Below are positions 17,875-26,497 of a stretch of DNA of 41,368 nt, piece after piece. Below the pieces are notes generated by a model. That model was not told where the DNA came from. It was given only the letters and a program-made list of their open reading frames with translations, and did no database searches. Origin of the DNA: CAVQMB01 sp963713445 (GTDB lineage Bacteria; Pseudomonadota; Gammaproteobacteria; Competibacterales; Competibacteraceae); assembly GCA_963713445.1 (NCBI GenBank), contig CAVQMB010000045.1, forward strand, positions 1 through 41,368, in the 5' to 3' direction. The position numbers were made by a program, and so were the translations under genes. Each line of letters starts with the position of its first letter. Within the stretch, counting starts at the first letter, position 1.

Positions 17875-19401
17875 ATGACCGAACTGCCGGCCCTGAACCA
17901 GCTGCTGCGCGACACCAGGGTGCGCGCGAACCATCACCCCTGGCCGCGGCGGCAGGTAACCGCCGCGCACTGGCACGAACTGACCCGCGGCCTGGCACTG
18001 CAACGCTGGACTCTGTCAGGCCTGTGGGGCGATGCCGGCAACGTGCATCTGGCATTGCGTGAAGCGTCCACGGGCGACATCGCGGTGACCAGCCTGGCCT
18101 GCCCGGACGGATGTTACCCGTCGATCTCGGCCCGGCACCTGCCGGCACTGCGGCTGGAGCGCAGCCTGGCTGATCTTTACGGGCTGGTACCGGTGGGACT
18201 GCCCGACCCCCGGCCCTGGCTTGATCACGGCTGCTGGCCAGAGCGGCATCCGCTCAGTGCGAATCCGCAACAGCCGCCGCCGGCCGCGCCCTACCCGTTT
18301 CTGCCGGCCGCCGGCGAAGGGCTGCACCAGATTCCGGTCGGCCCGGTGCATGCAGGCATCATCGAACCCGGCCATTTCCGCTTCCACGCCGCCGGCGAAA
18401 CCGTGGTGCGGCTGGAGCAACGGCTGGGCTATGTGCATCGTGGCGTCGAACAGCGGCTGGGCGCTGCGACCATCGCCCACGGTGCCCGGCTGGCCGGGCG
18501 TTTGTCGGGCGACAGTACGGTGGCCTATGCACTGGCCTATAGCCGCGCCGTGGAAGCCGCGCTGGACCTGGCCATGCCCGCCCGGGCGCACTGGCTGCGG
18601 GCGTTGATGGCAGAACTGGAACGGCTGGCCAATCACCTGGGCGACATCGGCGCAATCTGCAACGACGCCGCTTTCCCGCTGCTACAGGCTCACTTCGGGT
18701 TGCTGCGCGAGCGGGTACTGCAGACCGCCGCCGGCTGCTGGGGCCATCGCCTGATGATGGACCGGGTGGTGCCCGGTGGCGTCGCAGCCGATCTCACCGA
18801 CGCCGGGCAGGCCCGGCTGACCGCCCTGGTCACTGCCACGGGCGCGGCACTGCCGGAGCTGATCCGGCTTTACGACCAGACCGCGTCGCTGCAGGACCGC
18901 ACCGTCGGCACCGGGCGAACCGATCCCGCTCTGGTACGCCGCTACGGCGCCGGCGGTTTCATCGGCCGGGCGGCCGGGAGCGATTTCGATACCCGCCGCG
19001 AAATCGGCTATCCACCCTACCCCGAACTCGCGTTCGAGGTGCCGGTGCTGACGGCCGGCGACGTCAATGCCCGGGTCTGGATCCGCATCCGCGAGGTCGA
19101 ACAAAGCCTCAATCTGATCGCTCAGATCCTGGAGCGGCTGCCAGCGGGGCCACATCACATCGCCGTGCCGCCGGTGCCGGCCGACGGCGCCGAAGGCATG
19201 GCCCTGGTCGAGGGCTTTCGCGGCGACATTCTGGCCTGGCTGCGACTGACCGGGGACGGCCGCATCGACCGCTGTCACCTGCGTGATCCGTCGTGGTTCC
19301 AGTGGCCGCTGCTGGAAGCCGCCATCGACGGCAACATCGTGGCCGACTTCCCGCTGTGCAACAAATCCTTCAACTGCTGCTATGCCGGTGTCGATTTATA
19401 G
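17875..19401 (+). CDS. hyfG: HyfG/NuoCD-like large subunit lacking [NiFe] cysteines (508 aa)
   Basis: A fused NuoC-NuoD-type protein of the group 4 hydrogenase large-subunit family. The NuoC-like part covers about residues 1-130. The NuoD-like part begins QIPVGPVHAGIIEPGHFRFH and contains RLGYVHRGVEQRLG. Where HycE has the R-x-C-G-x-C-x-x-x-H [NiFe] motif, this protein has R209-L-S211-G-D-S214-T-V-A-Y218. Both cysteines are serine and the His is tyrosine. The C-terminus ends FPLCNKSFNCCYAGVDL with C495, C501 and C502 but no CxxC. It therefore cannot bind the [NiFe] centre in the usual way. This is the hallmark of Ehr complexes; the electron donor and acceptor are unknown. Confidence 0.9.
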   Translation: MTELPALNQLLRDTRVRANHHPWPRRQVTAAHWHELTRGLALQRWTLSGLWGDAGNVHLALREASTGDIAVTSLACPDGCYPSISARHLPALRLERSLADLYGLVPVGLPDPRPWLDHGCWPERHPLSANPQQPPPAAPYPFLPAAGEGLHQIPVGPVHAGIIEPGHFRFHAAGETVVRLEQRLGYVHRGVEQRLGAATIAHGARLAGRLSGDSTVAYALAYSRAVEAALDLAMPARAHWLRALMAELERLANHLGDIGAICNDAAFPLLQAHFGLLRERVLQTAAGCWGHRLMMDRVVPGGVAADLTDAGQARLTALVTATGAALPELIRLYDQTASLQDRTVGTGRTDPALVRRYGAGGFIGRAAGSDFDTRREIGYPPYPELAFEVPVLTAGDVNARVWIRIREVEQSLNLIAQILERLPAGPHHIAVPPVPADGAEGMALVEGFRGDILAWLRLTGDGRIDRCHLRDPSWFQWPLLEAAIDGNIVADFPLCNKSFNCCYAGVDL

Positions 19402-19416
19402 GTCCTGGGTAATATT

Positions 19417-19953
19417 ATGCGCCGCCGACTGCTGAAGAACCTGCTGCAAGGCCCGGCGACCGTCGCACCGCCGGCGGTGGCCGACGAAACGCTGGCCGGA
19501 CTGGCGAACCGGGTCGACCGGCTGGCCCGGCGCCGGCTGGGTCGCAGTCTGGCCCTGCGGGTGGTCGACGCCGGCTCCTGCAATGGCTGCGAGCTGGAGC
19601 TGCAGGCGCTCAGCAACGCCGTCTACGATCTCGAGCGGTTCGGCCTGCATGTGGTCGCTTCGCCACGCCACGCCGACGTACTGCTGGTCACCGGTCCGGT
19701 CACCCGCAACATGGGCGCGGCGCTGGAACGCACCTGGCAGGCCACGCCGGCGCCGAAATGGCTGGTGGCAGTGGGCGATTGCGCGGTCGACGGCGGCCTG
19801 TTCGGCGGCGGCTACGCCTGTTTGAATGGGGTCGACGAGGTGCTGCCGGTGGATTTACGCATCCCCGGCTGCCCGCCCGAACCGCTGCAACTGCTGCAGG
19901 GCTTGCTGGCGCTGCTGGCGATGCAGGCCGGTCAGGCCACGTCGGGCACGTGA
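19417..19953 (+). CDS. hyfI: HyfI/NuoB-like [4Fe-4S] small subunit (178 aa)
   Basis: The small electron-transfer subunit. Cysteines C55 and C58 (DAGSCNGCELE), C122 (AVGDCAVDGG) and C152 (RIPGCPPEP) match the four ligands of the proximal [4Fe-4S] cluster of NuoB, HycG and HyfI. C135 is extra. The protein keeps its cluster even though the partner large subunit has lost its metal-site cysteines. Its start follows the hyfG stop by 15 bp. No separate HyfH/HyfA ferredoxin gene, formate dehydrogenase or hyp maturation gene lies in the window. The gene ends 35 bp before the convergent kinase gene. Confidence 0.92.
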   Translation: MRRRLLKNLLQGPATVAPPAVADETLAGLANRVDRLARRRLGRSLALRVVDAGSCNGCELELQALSNAVYDLERFGLHVVASPRHADVLLVTGPVTRNMGAALERTWQATPAPKWLVAVGDCAVDGGLFGGGYACLNGVDEVLPVDLRIPGCPPEPLQLLQGLLALLAMQAGQATSGT

Positions 19954-19988
19954 TGAAACCGGCAACGGCGGGCCGTGGTACCCCGTGA

Positions 19989-21854
19989 TCACGAAACGGC
20001 GGCTTGCGAGGGCCGAACCGGAGCCGTGCCGGCAGCCAGCTCCTCGCGGGGGTTCTTGGGGTAATAGCGCTGGGGGAGGCGCTCGATGTGGGGAAAGGAC
20101 TTGGTGTCCTTGTAAGGCATTTTCATGTAACCCGAGAGACCCAGGCCACGGATGCTCGGCACCGCCGCCAGGATAGCGTCCAGGCAGTGGACGAACGCGC
20201 GCTCGCGGGACGGATCCAGCAGCCGGTAGTAACTGTGGATCTTGAGATGCCGGGGCAGGCTTTCGAAGATGATCAGGCCGGTATGGTGGATGGTGTTGAG
20301 CTGTTTCAGGGCATCGATGATGGCCGCCGGCAGTTGCAGAAACTCCTCCGGGTCGGGGCCGTCCTCGAAGTAGGAATGCACCCGGCTCTCGTCCTCCAGC
20401 TCCGGCGCGGCGCTGACTTCAAACGGGAGCACCATCGCAGGCCCGGGAACGAACGGCTGCCGGGGTCCCTCCCGATCAATGTGCAAGGTGTCGCGGGCGT
20501 TGAACAGGCAGCTCTTGAAGATGCCCTGCCGGTGGATCGCCCGGGCCAGGTTCACCATGTTGTTGACCGCTGCCACGAATGACGGCTTCAGCGACGCATC
20601 GTGCAGATTGAGGCTGGTATCGAAGTAGACGCCATCGGTTTCCCAGCGCACCGCCAGCCCCCCCACGACGGGGAATTTACCCAACCGGCTGACCGCCGCC
20701 AGAAACGCCTTTTCAGTGTCCCCCATACCCTGCATGAAATTCTTGTAGTAGCGGTCGAGCTGCACATCATTGACATCCCGCAATACATCCTGGGCGCCCT
20801 CTTCCCGCAGGAACGACTTGCGGGAACTGTAAACCACGGTGTCGATCTCGTTCCGGCTGGGCCGCACCCAGACCGGGACCAGAGACTGTTCGGGCGGCCG
20901 CGCCAGATCAATGATCACGGTCCGGCCCAGGCGTGGCATCTCGGCCAGAAAATAGTCGCCCGCCCTGGCCCGCAACGCCGGATCGGCATCCAGCATAGCG
21001 TCGAGCACCCGGGCAAACTCCAGCGGCAGACCCAGCGCGGTGGCCGGTATCGCCCGATAGCCGAAGCGGCAGGACTGGGCGGAGGCCAGGGCATAGAGCG
21101 TGGCTGCGACACCCTGCTCATCGAACCGCGGCGACGACAGGCTACCGTTCAGTTGCTCGTCACCAATGAAGTAGACATCACCCAGCCGGGCGTTGCTGTT
21201 CTGCAGGTCGTCGGACATCAGTTCCATGACGTTGGTGGAAATGTGCTGATGATTCGCATCCAGTTGCGCAAACACTGCCGAACCCCAGTCGATCAACGCG
21301 ATGCGCTCCCGTCCGGCATCGAACACCAGGTTGGACGGTTTGATATCGCCGTGGACGATCGGCTTCCCGGATGGGCCGCCGCCGGCTCGCAGACCGCGCA
21401 ATATGTGGGCAAGCTGGGTCGCGATCCGGAGGATGATCCGGGGTCCGAGGCGTCCCTCCCGCAGGGAGAACCGCTCCAGGTTCATGCCAGGGGCGCGTTC
21501 CATGACGAGAATTGACTGCCGGCGGATTCGTTCGAAGGCGATCAGGCGGGGCACATGGGGGTGATCAACCTGACCCAGCATATATGCCTCCTCCTCCAGC
21601 CGATCCTGCAGGTGCTGAGGCAGTGTGATGCGGGAGAACTTGAAAACGTAATGGGCGTCATTTGGCGCGATACCGGCAAACACGAACCCATAGGCGCCCC
21701 GGCCAATCAGCTCGATGGCCCGGTAGCCCAGTTGCTCGAGCTGCTGCTGGCACAGTGCAACCCAGTCCTTGAGCTTTTTGGCGTCATTATGGCTGAGCAG
21801 GTAGACCGACTGCTCTTCGGGAATGTAGAACTGCTGGATCAGCGCCTGAGTCAT
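19989..21854 (-). CDS. Eukaryotic-like Ser/Thr protein kinase with a large C-terminal extension (621 aa)
   Basis: The kinase domain spans about residues 45-320. The glycine loop is GRGAYGFVF (51-59), the ATP lysine is K72 in YVFKFS and the catalytic loop is HGDIKPSNLV (168-177). The metal-binding triplet is DWG at 189-191 instead of DFG. The remaining 300 residues contain no transmembrane helix, PASTA repeat or recognised domain, so the protein is probably cytosolic. ATG at 21854 with AGGGA just upstream is chosen over a TTG at 21881 that would overlap the previous gene. It lies 20 bp downstream of the 2-oxoacid dehydrogenase E2 gene on the same strand and is very likely co-transcribed, pointing to the dehydrogenase as a possible target. 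Confidence 0.88.
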   Translation of the reverse strand: MTQALIQQFYIPEEQSVYLLSHNDAKKLKDWVALCQQQLEQLGYRAIELIGRGAYGFVFAGIAPNDAHYVFKFSRITLPQHLQDRLEEEAYMLGQVDHPHVPRLIAFERIRRQSILVMERAPGMNLERFSLREGRLGPRIILRIATQLAHILRGLRAGGGPSGKPIVHGDIKPSNLVFDAGRERIALIDWGSAVFAQLDANHQHISTNVMELMSDDLQNSNARLGDVYFIGDEQLNGSLSSPRFDEQGVAATLYALASAQSCRFGYRAIPATALGLPLEFARVLDAMLDADPALRARAGDYFLAEMPRLGRTVIIDLARPPEQSLVPVWVRPSRNEIDTVVYSSRKSFLREEGAQDVLRDVNDVQLDRYYKNFMQGMGDTEKAFLAAVSRLGKFPVVGGLAVRWETDGVYFDTSLNLHDASLKPSFVAAVNNMVNLARAIHRQGIFKSCLFNARDTLHIDREGPRQPFVPGPAMVLPFEVSAAPELEDESRVHSYFEDGPDPEEFLQLPAAIIDALKQLNTIHHTGLIIFESLPRHLKIHSYYRLLDPSRERAFVHCLDAILAAVPSIRGLGLSGYMKMPYKDTKSFPHIERLPQRYYPKNPREELAAGTAPVRPSQAAVS

Positions 21855-21874
21855 GTCCCTGCGGCGTCCACCGG

Positions 21875-23164
21875 TCAGCAAAGATTCAGCAGCATCGACG
21901 CCGGCTGCTGCAGATAATCCCGCCAGAGGTTGCTGAACCGGGCCATGGTACCGCCGTCGATGATGCGATGGTCGCCGGCCCAGCTGATAGGCATGATGCT
22001 GCGTGCCACCACGGCCCCACTGTCATCGAATTTCGGCACCTTTTGGGTCCGCCCCAGTGCCACAATGGCCACCTCCGGCTTGCTGATGATCGGCGCCGCG
22101 TAAGTGCCGCCCAGCGCCCCGATGTTGGAGATGCTGATCGTTCCGCCGCGCAGATCGTCCTGCTGGACCCGGCCCTCGCGCGCATCCCCGGCCAGCCGCG
22201 CCACCTCCCGGGCAATGTCCAGGATGGTGAGCCGCTCGACCTGCTTGACGTTGGGGACGATCAGACCGGCGGGGGTATCCACCGCCATGCCAATATTGCA
22301 GTGCGGCTGGTAGCGAATCTCGGTGCAGTCCGCATCCACCTGACTGTTCAGCAGCGGATAAGCCTGCACGGCCAGGGCTATCGCCTTCATGATGAACGGC
22401 ATCAGGGTCAGGCGCACGCCCTGTTTCCCGGCCAGCGGTCTGAGTTCTTCGCGTAGCGCCAGAAGCGCCGTGACGTCGATCTCGTCGCCGTAGTTGAAAT
22501 GCGGGATGGTGGCCGCCGCCTCCGCCATCCGCCGGGCCATGACCGCCCGCACCCCGCGGATGGGCTCGATCCGCACCGCGTCCTCAGGCGCGCGCGTGCC
22601 CACCGGTTCCGCAGGCTGGCCGGACTGGCGCTGGCGGAAGCGGGTGACGTCCTCTTTTAATACCCGCCCATTCTTACCGGTTGCCGGGATCTCATTGAGA
22701 TCCAGCGACAGCTCACGGGCCATGCGCCGGACCGCGGGACTGGCCGGGATCGGGTGGCGGCTGGCAGCCGACTGACCACTGACCGCTTCCGGCACCTGCC
22801 GTTCGCTGCCTTGTGCAGCGACGTGCGCGGGCGCCGCAGTCGCCGGGACTGCGGCGCCCGCACCAGGCGGGTCTGCGCCGGCCGGCTTTTCCTGTTCGCC
22901 GGGCGACGCCACACTTTCGCCGGCGGAGTCCTGTTCCACGGCAAACAGAGGCTCATGAACCCTGGCGGTGTCGCCTTCCTTATAGTACAACCGCCTGACC
23001 CGGCCACCGTGGGGCGCGGGAATCTCCACCAGTGCCTTATCGGTCATGACCTCGGCCACCGGCTGATCCTCCGTAATCACATCGCCCTCGTGGACCAGCC
23101 ATTTGACCAGTTCGCACTCGACAATACCTTCGCCGATATCCGGCAGAATGAAATCCTTGATCAT
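21875..23164 (-). CDS. bkdB: 2-oxoacid dehydrogenase E2, dihydrolipoyl acyltransferase (429 aa)
   Basis: The acyltransferase core of a branched-chain-type 2-oxoacid dehydrogenase. A single lipoyl domain occupies residues 1-78, with the lipoylated K43 in EVMTDKALVEIPAP. An Ala/Pro-rich linker follows, then the E1/E3-binding domain (SPAVRRMARELSLDLNEI, TGKNGRVLKEDV). The catalytic domain ends with GDHRIIDGG, whose H399 and D403 are the catalytic pair. Start ATG at 23164 is 12 bp after the E1-beta stop. A single lipoyl domain and the neighbouring E1-alpha point to branched-chain rather than pyruvate substrate, which is family-based inference. No E3 (lipoamide dehydrogenase) gene is present, so a shared E3 elsewhere must serve. 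Confidence 0.9.
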   Translation of the reverse strand: MIKDFILPDIGEGIVECELVKWLVHEGDVITEDQPVAEVMTDKALVEIPAPHGGRVRRLYYKEGDTARVHEPLFAVEQDSAGESVASPGEQEKPAGADPPGAGAAVPATAAPAHVAAQGSERQVPEAVSGQSAASRHPIPASPAVRRMARELSLDLNEIPATGKNGRVLKEDVTRFRQRQSGQPAEPVGTRAPEDAVRIEPIRGVRAVMARRMAEAAATIPHFNYGDEIDVTALLALREELRPLAGKQGVRLTLMPFIMKAIALAVQAYPLLNSQVDADCTEIRYQPHCNIGMAVDTPAGLIVPNVKQVERLTILDIAREVARLAGDAREGRVQQDDLRGGTISISNIGALGGTYAAPIISKPEVAIVALGRTQKVPKFDDSGAVVARSIMPISWAGDHRIIDGGTMARFSNLWRDYLQQPASMLLNLC

Positions 23165-23175
23165 CGCGCGGCCCC

Positions 23176-24144
23176 CTAGAACTGAATGCTGTCTTTGATC
23201 GCCTCGAACACCTTGAGGTGATCCGGCATGTATTCCTTCTCCAGTGCCAGCGGGAAAGGGGTGTCGAGCCCGGTCACCCGGACGATGGGCGATTCCAGGT
23301 AGAGGAAGCAGCGTTGCTGGATGGTGGCGGCGATCTCGGCCCCGAATCCGCCAGTCAGCGGCGCCTCGTGGGAGACGATTAGCCGGCCCGTTTTGAGGAC
23401 CGATTCGGCCACGCTGTCGACATCCCATGGCAGGACCGTGCGGAGATCGATGACCTCACAGGATATGCCGTCCTGTTCGGCCATCTCGGCGGCCTTTTCG
23501 ACGTATTCCATCTGCGCCCCCCAGGCCACCAGGGTGATATCGTCGCCTTCCTTGACCCGTTCCGCCTGTCCCAGCGGCAGTTCATAGTCGTCCTCCGGAA
23601 CCTCGCCCACGGCTGCCCGGTACAACCGCTTGGGTTCAAAGAACAGTACCGGGTCGGCGTCGCGAATCGCCGCCAGCAGCAACCCCTTGGCCTGATAGGG
23701 ATTACGGGGCACTACGATCTTGAGGCCCGGGGTGTGCGCGAAATACGCTTCCGGCGACTGGGAGTGGTAATGGCCACCGGCAATGCCGCCACCGTAAGGG
23801 GTGCGGATGGTGAGCGCGCCCACGTTGAACAGGTTGCCGGAGCGGTAGCGGTATTTGGCCGTCTCGTTGACGATCTGGTCGAAGCCCGGAAATATGTAGT
23901 CGGCGAACTGGATTTCGGCCACCGCGACATGACCCTGCGCGGCCAGCCCATTGGCAAACCCGATAATGCCCTGCTCGGTCAGCGGCGTGTTGAAGCAGCG
24001 GGCTTTACCATAGCGCTCCTGGAGATGGCTGGTCGCCCGGAACACCCCACCGAAAACACCGACATCCTCGCCGAAGCAGACCACTTTTTCGTTGCTGGCC
24101 ATGGCGGTATCGAGTGCGTTGTTGACCGCCTGCAACAGATTCAT
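23176..24144 (-). CDS. bkdA2: 2-oxoacid dehydrogenase E1 component, beta subunit (322 aa)
   Basis: Beta chain of the thiamine-diphosphate-dependent decarboxylase. The N-terminal pyrimidine-binding half has NEKVVCFGEDVGVFGGVFRA, NTPLTEQGIIGFANGLAAQG and RTPYGGGIAGGHYHSQSPEA. The C-terminal transketolase-like half carries GRLIVSHEAPLTGGFGAEIA. The Glu of the GED and TEQ motifs is expected to activate the cofactor. ATG at 24144 lies 1 base after the E1-alpha stop. The SxSPEA...HTPGLK form matches mammalian BCKDHB-like and bacterial BkdA2 proteins. It forms an alpha2-beta2 tetramer with the product of the upstream gene. Confidence 0.92.
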   Translation of the reverse strand: MNLLQAVNNALDTAMASNEKVVCFGEDVGVFGGVFRATSHLQERYGKARCFNTPLTEQGIIGFANGLAAQGHVAVAEIQFADYIFPGFDQIVNETAKYRYRSGNLFNVGALTIRTPYGGGIAGGHYHSQSPEAYFAHTPGLKIVVPRNPYQAKGLLLAAIRDADPVLFFEPKRLYRAAVGEVPEDDYELPLGQAERVKEGDDITLVAWGAQMEYVEKAAEMAEQDGISCEVIDLRTVLPWDVDSVAESVLKTGRLIVSHEAPLTGGFGAEIAATIQQRCFLYLESPIVRVTGLDTPFPLALEKEYMPDHLKVFEAIKDSIQF

Positions 24145-24145
24145 C

Positions 24146-25339
24146 TTAGCCACCGTTGGCCCTCCCGGCGGTCTTGGGATACGCGTCTGGATACTTGCGG
24201 ATATGGGCTTGCAACCGCTGCAACTGGTGTTGCAGCTTAGCCGGAACCTGTTCGTAGACATCGGTGACCAGCGTATCCAGCGGCGGTGCCGGACGCTTCT
24301 CGGCCTGTTTCATGGCCTCCAGGACCGTGCGCCGCAGCGTGTCCAGCTCCGCTTTTTCCTGTTCCTCAGTCCACCAATCCCGCTTGAACAGCCAGTTACG
24401 CATGCGCGCCAGTGGATCCCTGGCGCGCCAGATCTCCTCTTCTTTGCGGCTGCGGTAGCCGGACGGATCATCCGACGAGGAGTGCGCGGCCAGGCGGTAG
24501 GTCATGGCCTCAATCAACGCCGGCTGACTTTCCTCGACCACCAGCCGTCGTGCCTCCCGGGTGGCCTGGTAGACCGCCAGCACATCATTGCCATCCACCC
24601 GAATGGCATGCATGCCGTAGCCCAATGCCCGCGGCGCGATGCCATCGCCGGCAAACTGTTCACTCACCGGTGTGGAGATGGCGTAACCATTGTTGCGGCA
24701 CAGGAAAATCACCGGGACTTTGCGCACCGCAGCGATATTGAGCGCCGCATGGAAATCCCCTTCGGAAGCCGCGCCCTCGCCAAAAATGGCGACACTGCAG
24801 AGACCGTCACCGTCGAGCTTCTGGCCATAAGCATAGCCCACCGCCTGCGGAATCTGGGTCGCCAATGGCGAGGATATGGTCATGTAGTGCAGCTTGGCTG
24901 AACCGTAGTGAACGGGCATCTGGCGGCCCTTGCCATAGTCCAGCTCGTTGCCGAACAACTGGTTCATGAATTCGTCGACGCTGAAGCCGCGATAGGCCAG
25001 TGCGCCCTGCTCGCGGTATTGGGCCATGATCATGTCGGCATCGTTCAGGGCGGCCGTGAAGGCCACGATGGCGCCCTCCTCGCCGGTCGACTGCATGTAG
25101 AAACTGAGGCGGCCCTGGCGCTGCGCGGCCAGCATGCGTTCGTCGAGCACGCGGGTGAACAGCATGGCACGGTAGATGCGCAGGGCCTGATCCTGATCCA
25201 GCTCCGGCAGGCGCGCACCCTTGTAAGTCGTGCCATCCTGCTTCAGCAGCTGGTAGATCGGAATCCTGAGTTCATCACCACGCAGGAATTTCGCCGAGTG
25301 CACGACCCGGTGTTTATCCAACGGCTTTGCGGTAGCCAT
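24146..25339 (-). CDS. bkdA1: Branched-chain 2-oxoacid dehydrogenase E1 alpha subunit (397 aa)
   Basis: Alpha chain of the decarboxylase. The thiamine diphosphate site is GEGAASEGDFHAALN through CRNNGYAIS (residues 187-222). The first 80 residues include RLSFYMQSTGEEGAIV and the later part has MPVHYGSAKLHYMTISSPLA, both as in mammalian BCKDHA. The loop YRLAAHSSSDDPSGYRSRKE (281-300) aligns with the region phosphorylated in the mammalian enzyme. S287 and S297 fall at the same 10-residue spacing as the two mammalian phosphoserines. The start at 25339 has AGAGGA five bases upstream. It is the first gene of an operon that ends with a protein kinase. Confidence 0.92.
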   Translation of the reverse strand: MATAKPLDKHRVVHSAKFLRGDELRIPIYQLLKQDGTTYKGARLPELDQDQALRIYRAMLFTRVLDERMLAAQRQGRLSFYMQSTGEEGAIVAFTAALNDADMIMAQYREQGALAYRGFSVDEFMNQLFGNELDYGKGRQMPVHYGSAKLHYMTISSPLATQIPQAVGYAYGQKLDGDGLCSVAIFGEGAASEGDFHAALNIAAVRKVPVIFLCRNNGYAISTPVSEQFAGDGIAPRALGYGMHAIRVDGNDVLAVYQATREARRLVVEESQPALIEAMTYRLAAHSSSDDPSGYRSRKEEEIWRARDPLARMRNWLFKRDWWTEEQEKAELDTLRRTVLEAMKQAEKRPAPPLDTLVTDVYEQVPAKLQHQLQRLQAHIRKYPDAYPKTAGRANGG

Positions 25340-25698
25340 AACGTCCTCTCCCGGGGATGGTAGGCTCGAGGATCCATGTCCCTTTTTGGGGGCCACATGA
25401 GCTCAATGCAGACGACAATTCACCTGGTCGATAATAGCGACAAAAAGGAACCACGCAAACGCAAGCTTCGCCACGCACGCCTCGCTATTGTGGTGAGACC
25501 GGGCAGACCGCCGCTGGTGCCGGAGCGGACCGGGAAAGTGCATGCCAAAACCCGTCAAAGGCGTGGCGCGTTGTGCGCCGCGAGGCCACGGCCAACGATT
25601 CGGCGGAGCAAACGACGGGTGGCTGGGCACAGCTCTGTTTCAGCGCAAGCACCGCGCATGGAACTCAAACAACACGCTCCACCCCGAGCTCGGTACTG
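25340..25698. other. Intergenic region upstream of the bkd operon
   Basis: No confident gene. A plus-strand frame of 130 codons (25376-25768) is Arg/Lys-rich, has no recognisable domain or ribosome site and runs into the convergent protease gene, so it is probably chance. The bkd promoter should lie here between the SD at 25345-25350 and about 25450, but no clear boxes were found. Confidence 0.5.
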
Positions 25699-26310
25699 TT
25701 ACCGCCACAAAGCAGTGATCTTGCCGACCGTAGTGGCAGATAACAGGATGGGTGGCATGAAGTGGTAGTGCCCCCTGACCGTGATCTGAATTCTGTCGCG
25801 GGCTGGCACGTTGCCCGGATCAGCACTCGGGAAACCATTGAACACGTCATCCGGGGTGTGATCGCTGTTGTCCAGACCGCAACCGTGAATCAGCTCGTGA
25901 AAGGCAATGACCTTCAGCACCCCGGATCCCGTAGGCCGCTGCCCACGGGGTGTGTTGATCAGCGGCTGACTCGGGAGAAACATGAACGCCTTCTCGATCG
26001 GGCCGCCCTGATGGCTGACTAACAGTGTACTCCCGTGCAGCGCCCGACCGTTGACGGTGGTCCGGTGACTGCCTGCATAATTGAACGTCACCACACCGTT
26101 GGCAGTGGCGATGGTAATGTCGGCGCCGCCGGTGTCGGTCGACGCCTGATCGGTCGGCACGTAAGTGACACCCAGCATATGCTGCTGCGACAACGCATTG
26201 AACTCGCGCACCGCCTCACCGATCGCCGTAGCCCACGGGCCGGTTACCGCGTTCAGATAGTAGGTCAGCTGGTGGGTCGCTTTAACGCTGTCAGTCCATG
26301 TATTGGCCAT
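25699..26310 (-). CDS. Putative matrixin-like zinc metalloprotease (203 aa)
   Basis: A single-domain protein with HELIHGCGLDNSDH at residues 138-151. It contains the HExxH zinc motif followed by G145, as in metzincins (HExxHxxGxxH/D). The third-ligand position 148 is Asn, with D147, D150 and H151 nearby, so the exact third ligand is uncertain. An upstream strand GGADITIATANG is also typical of matrixin-like folds. There is no signal peptide or propeptide, unusual for a secreted protease, which suggests either a cytosolic role or export by another route. A ribosome site is not obvious. It is separated from neighbours by about 190 bp or more on each side and appears to be a single gene. Confidence 0.6.
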   Translation of the reverse strand: MANTWTDSVKATHQLTYYLNAVTGPWATAIGEAVREFNALSQQHMLGVTYVPTDQASTDTGGADITIATANGVVTFNYAGSHRTTVNGRALHGSTLLVSHQGGPIEKAFMFLPSQPLINTPRGQRPTGSGVLKVIAFHELIHGCGLDNSDHTPDDVFNGFPSADPGNVPARDRIQITVRGHYHFMPPILLSATTVGKITALWR

Positions 26311-26497
26311 AGTCCCTGCCCCTTGTCCGCCCGCCTGACACTGCCCGTAGCACGCGCTATTACAAGCATAGTCAATTATGGCCGGATCGTGCAGCTACCC
26401 CAGGATAGACTCGACGAGCGCGGCCGCCGCTTCAGTCAAACCCGAATACACCGCACCGCCTGCAGGCCGTCACTGCGACAATACCGTAGTGCGCTGC

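Noticed and set aside
16340..17878. 512-codon frame overlapping hyfF
   Set aside because: Composition is Arg/Gly/Ala/Pro with no membrane helices. It is the shadow of hyfF in another frame.
25376..25768. 130-codon plus-strand reading frame upstream of the bkd operon
   Set aside because: Arg-rich, no domain or ribosome site, and it overlaps the protease gene. It looks like chance in GC-rich DNA.
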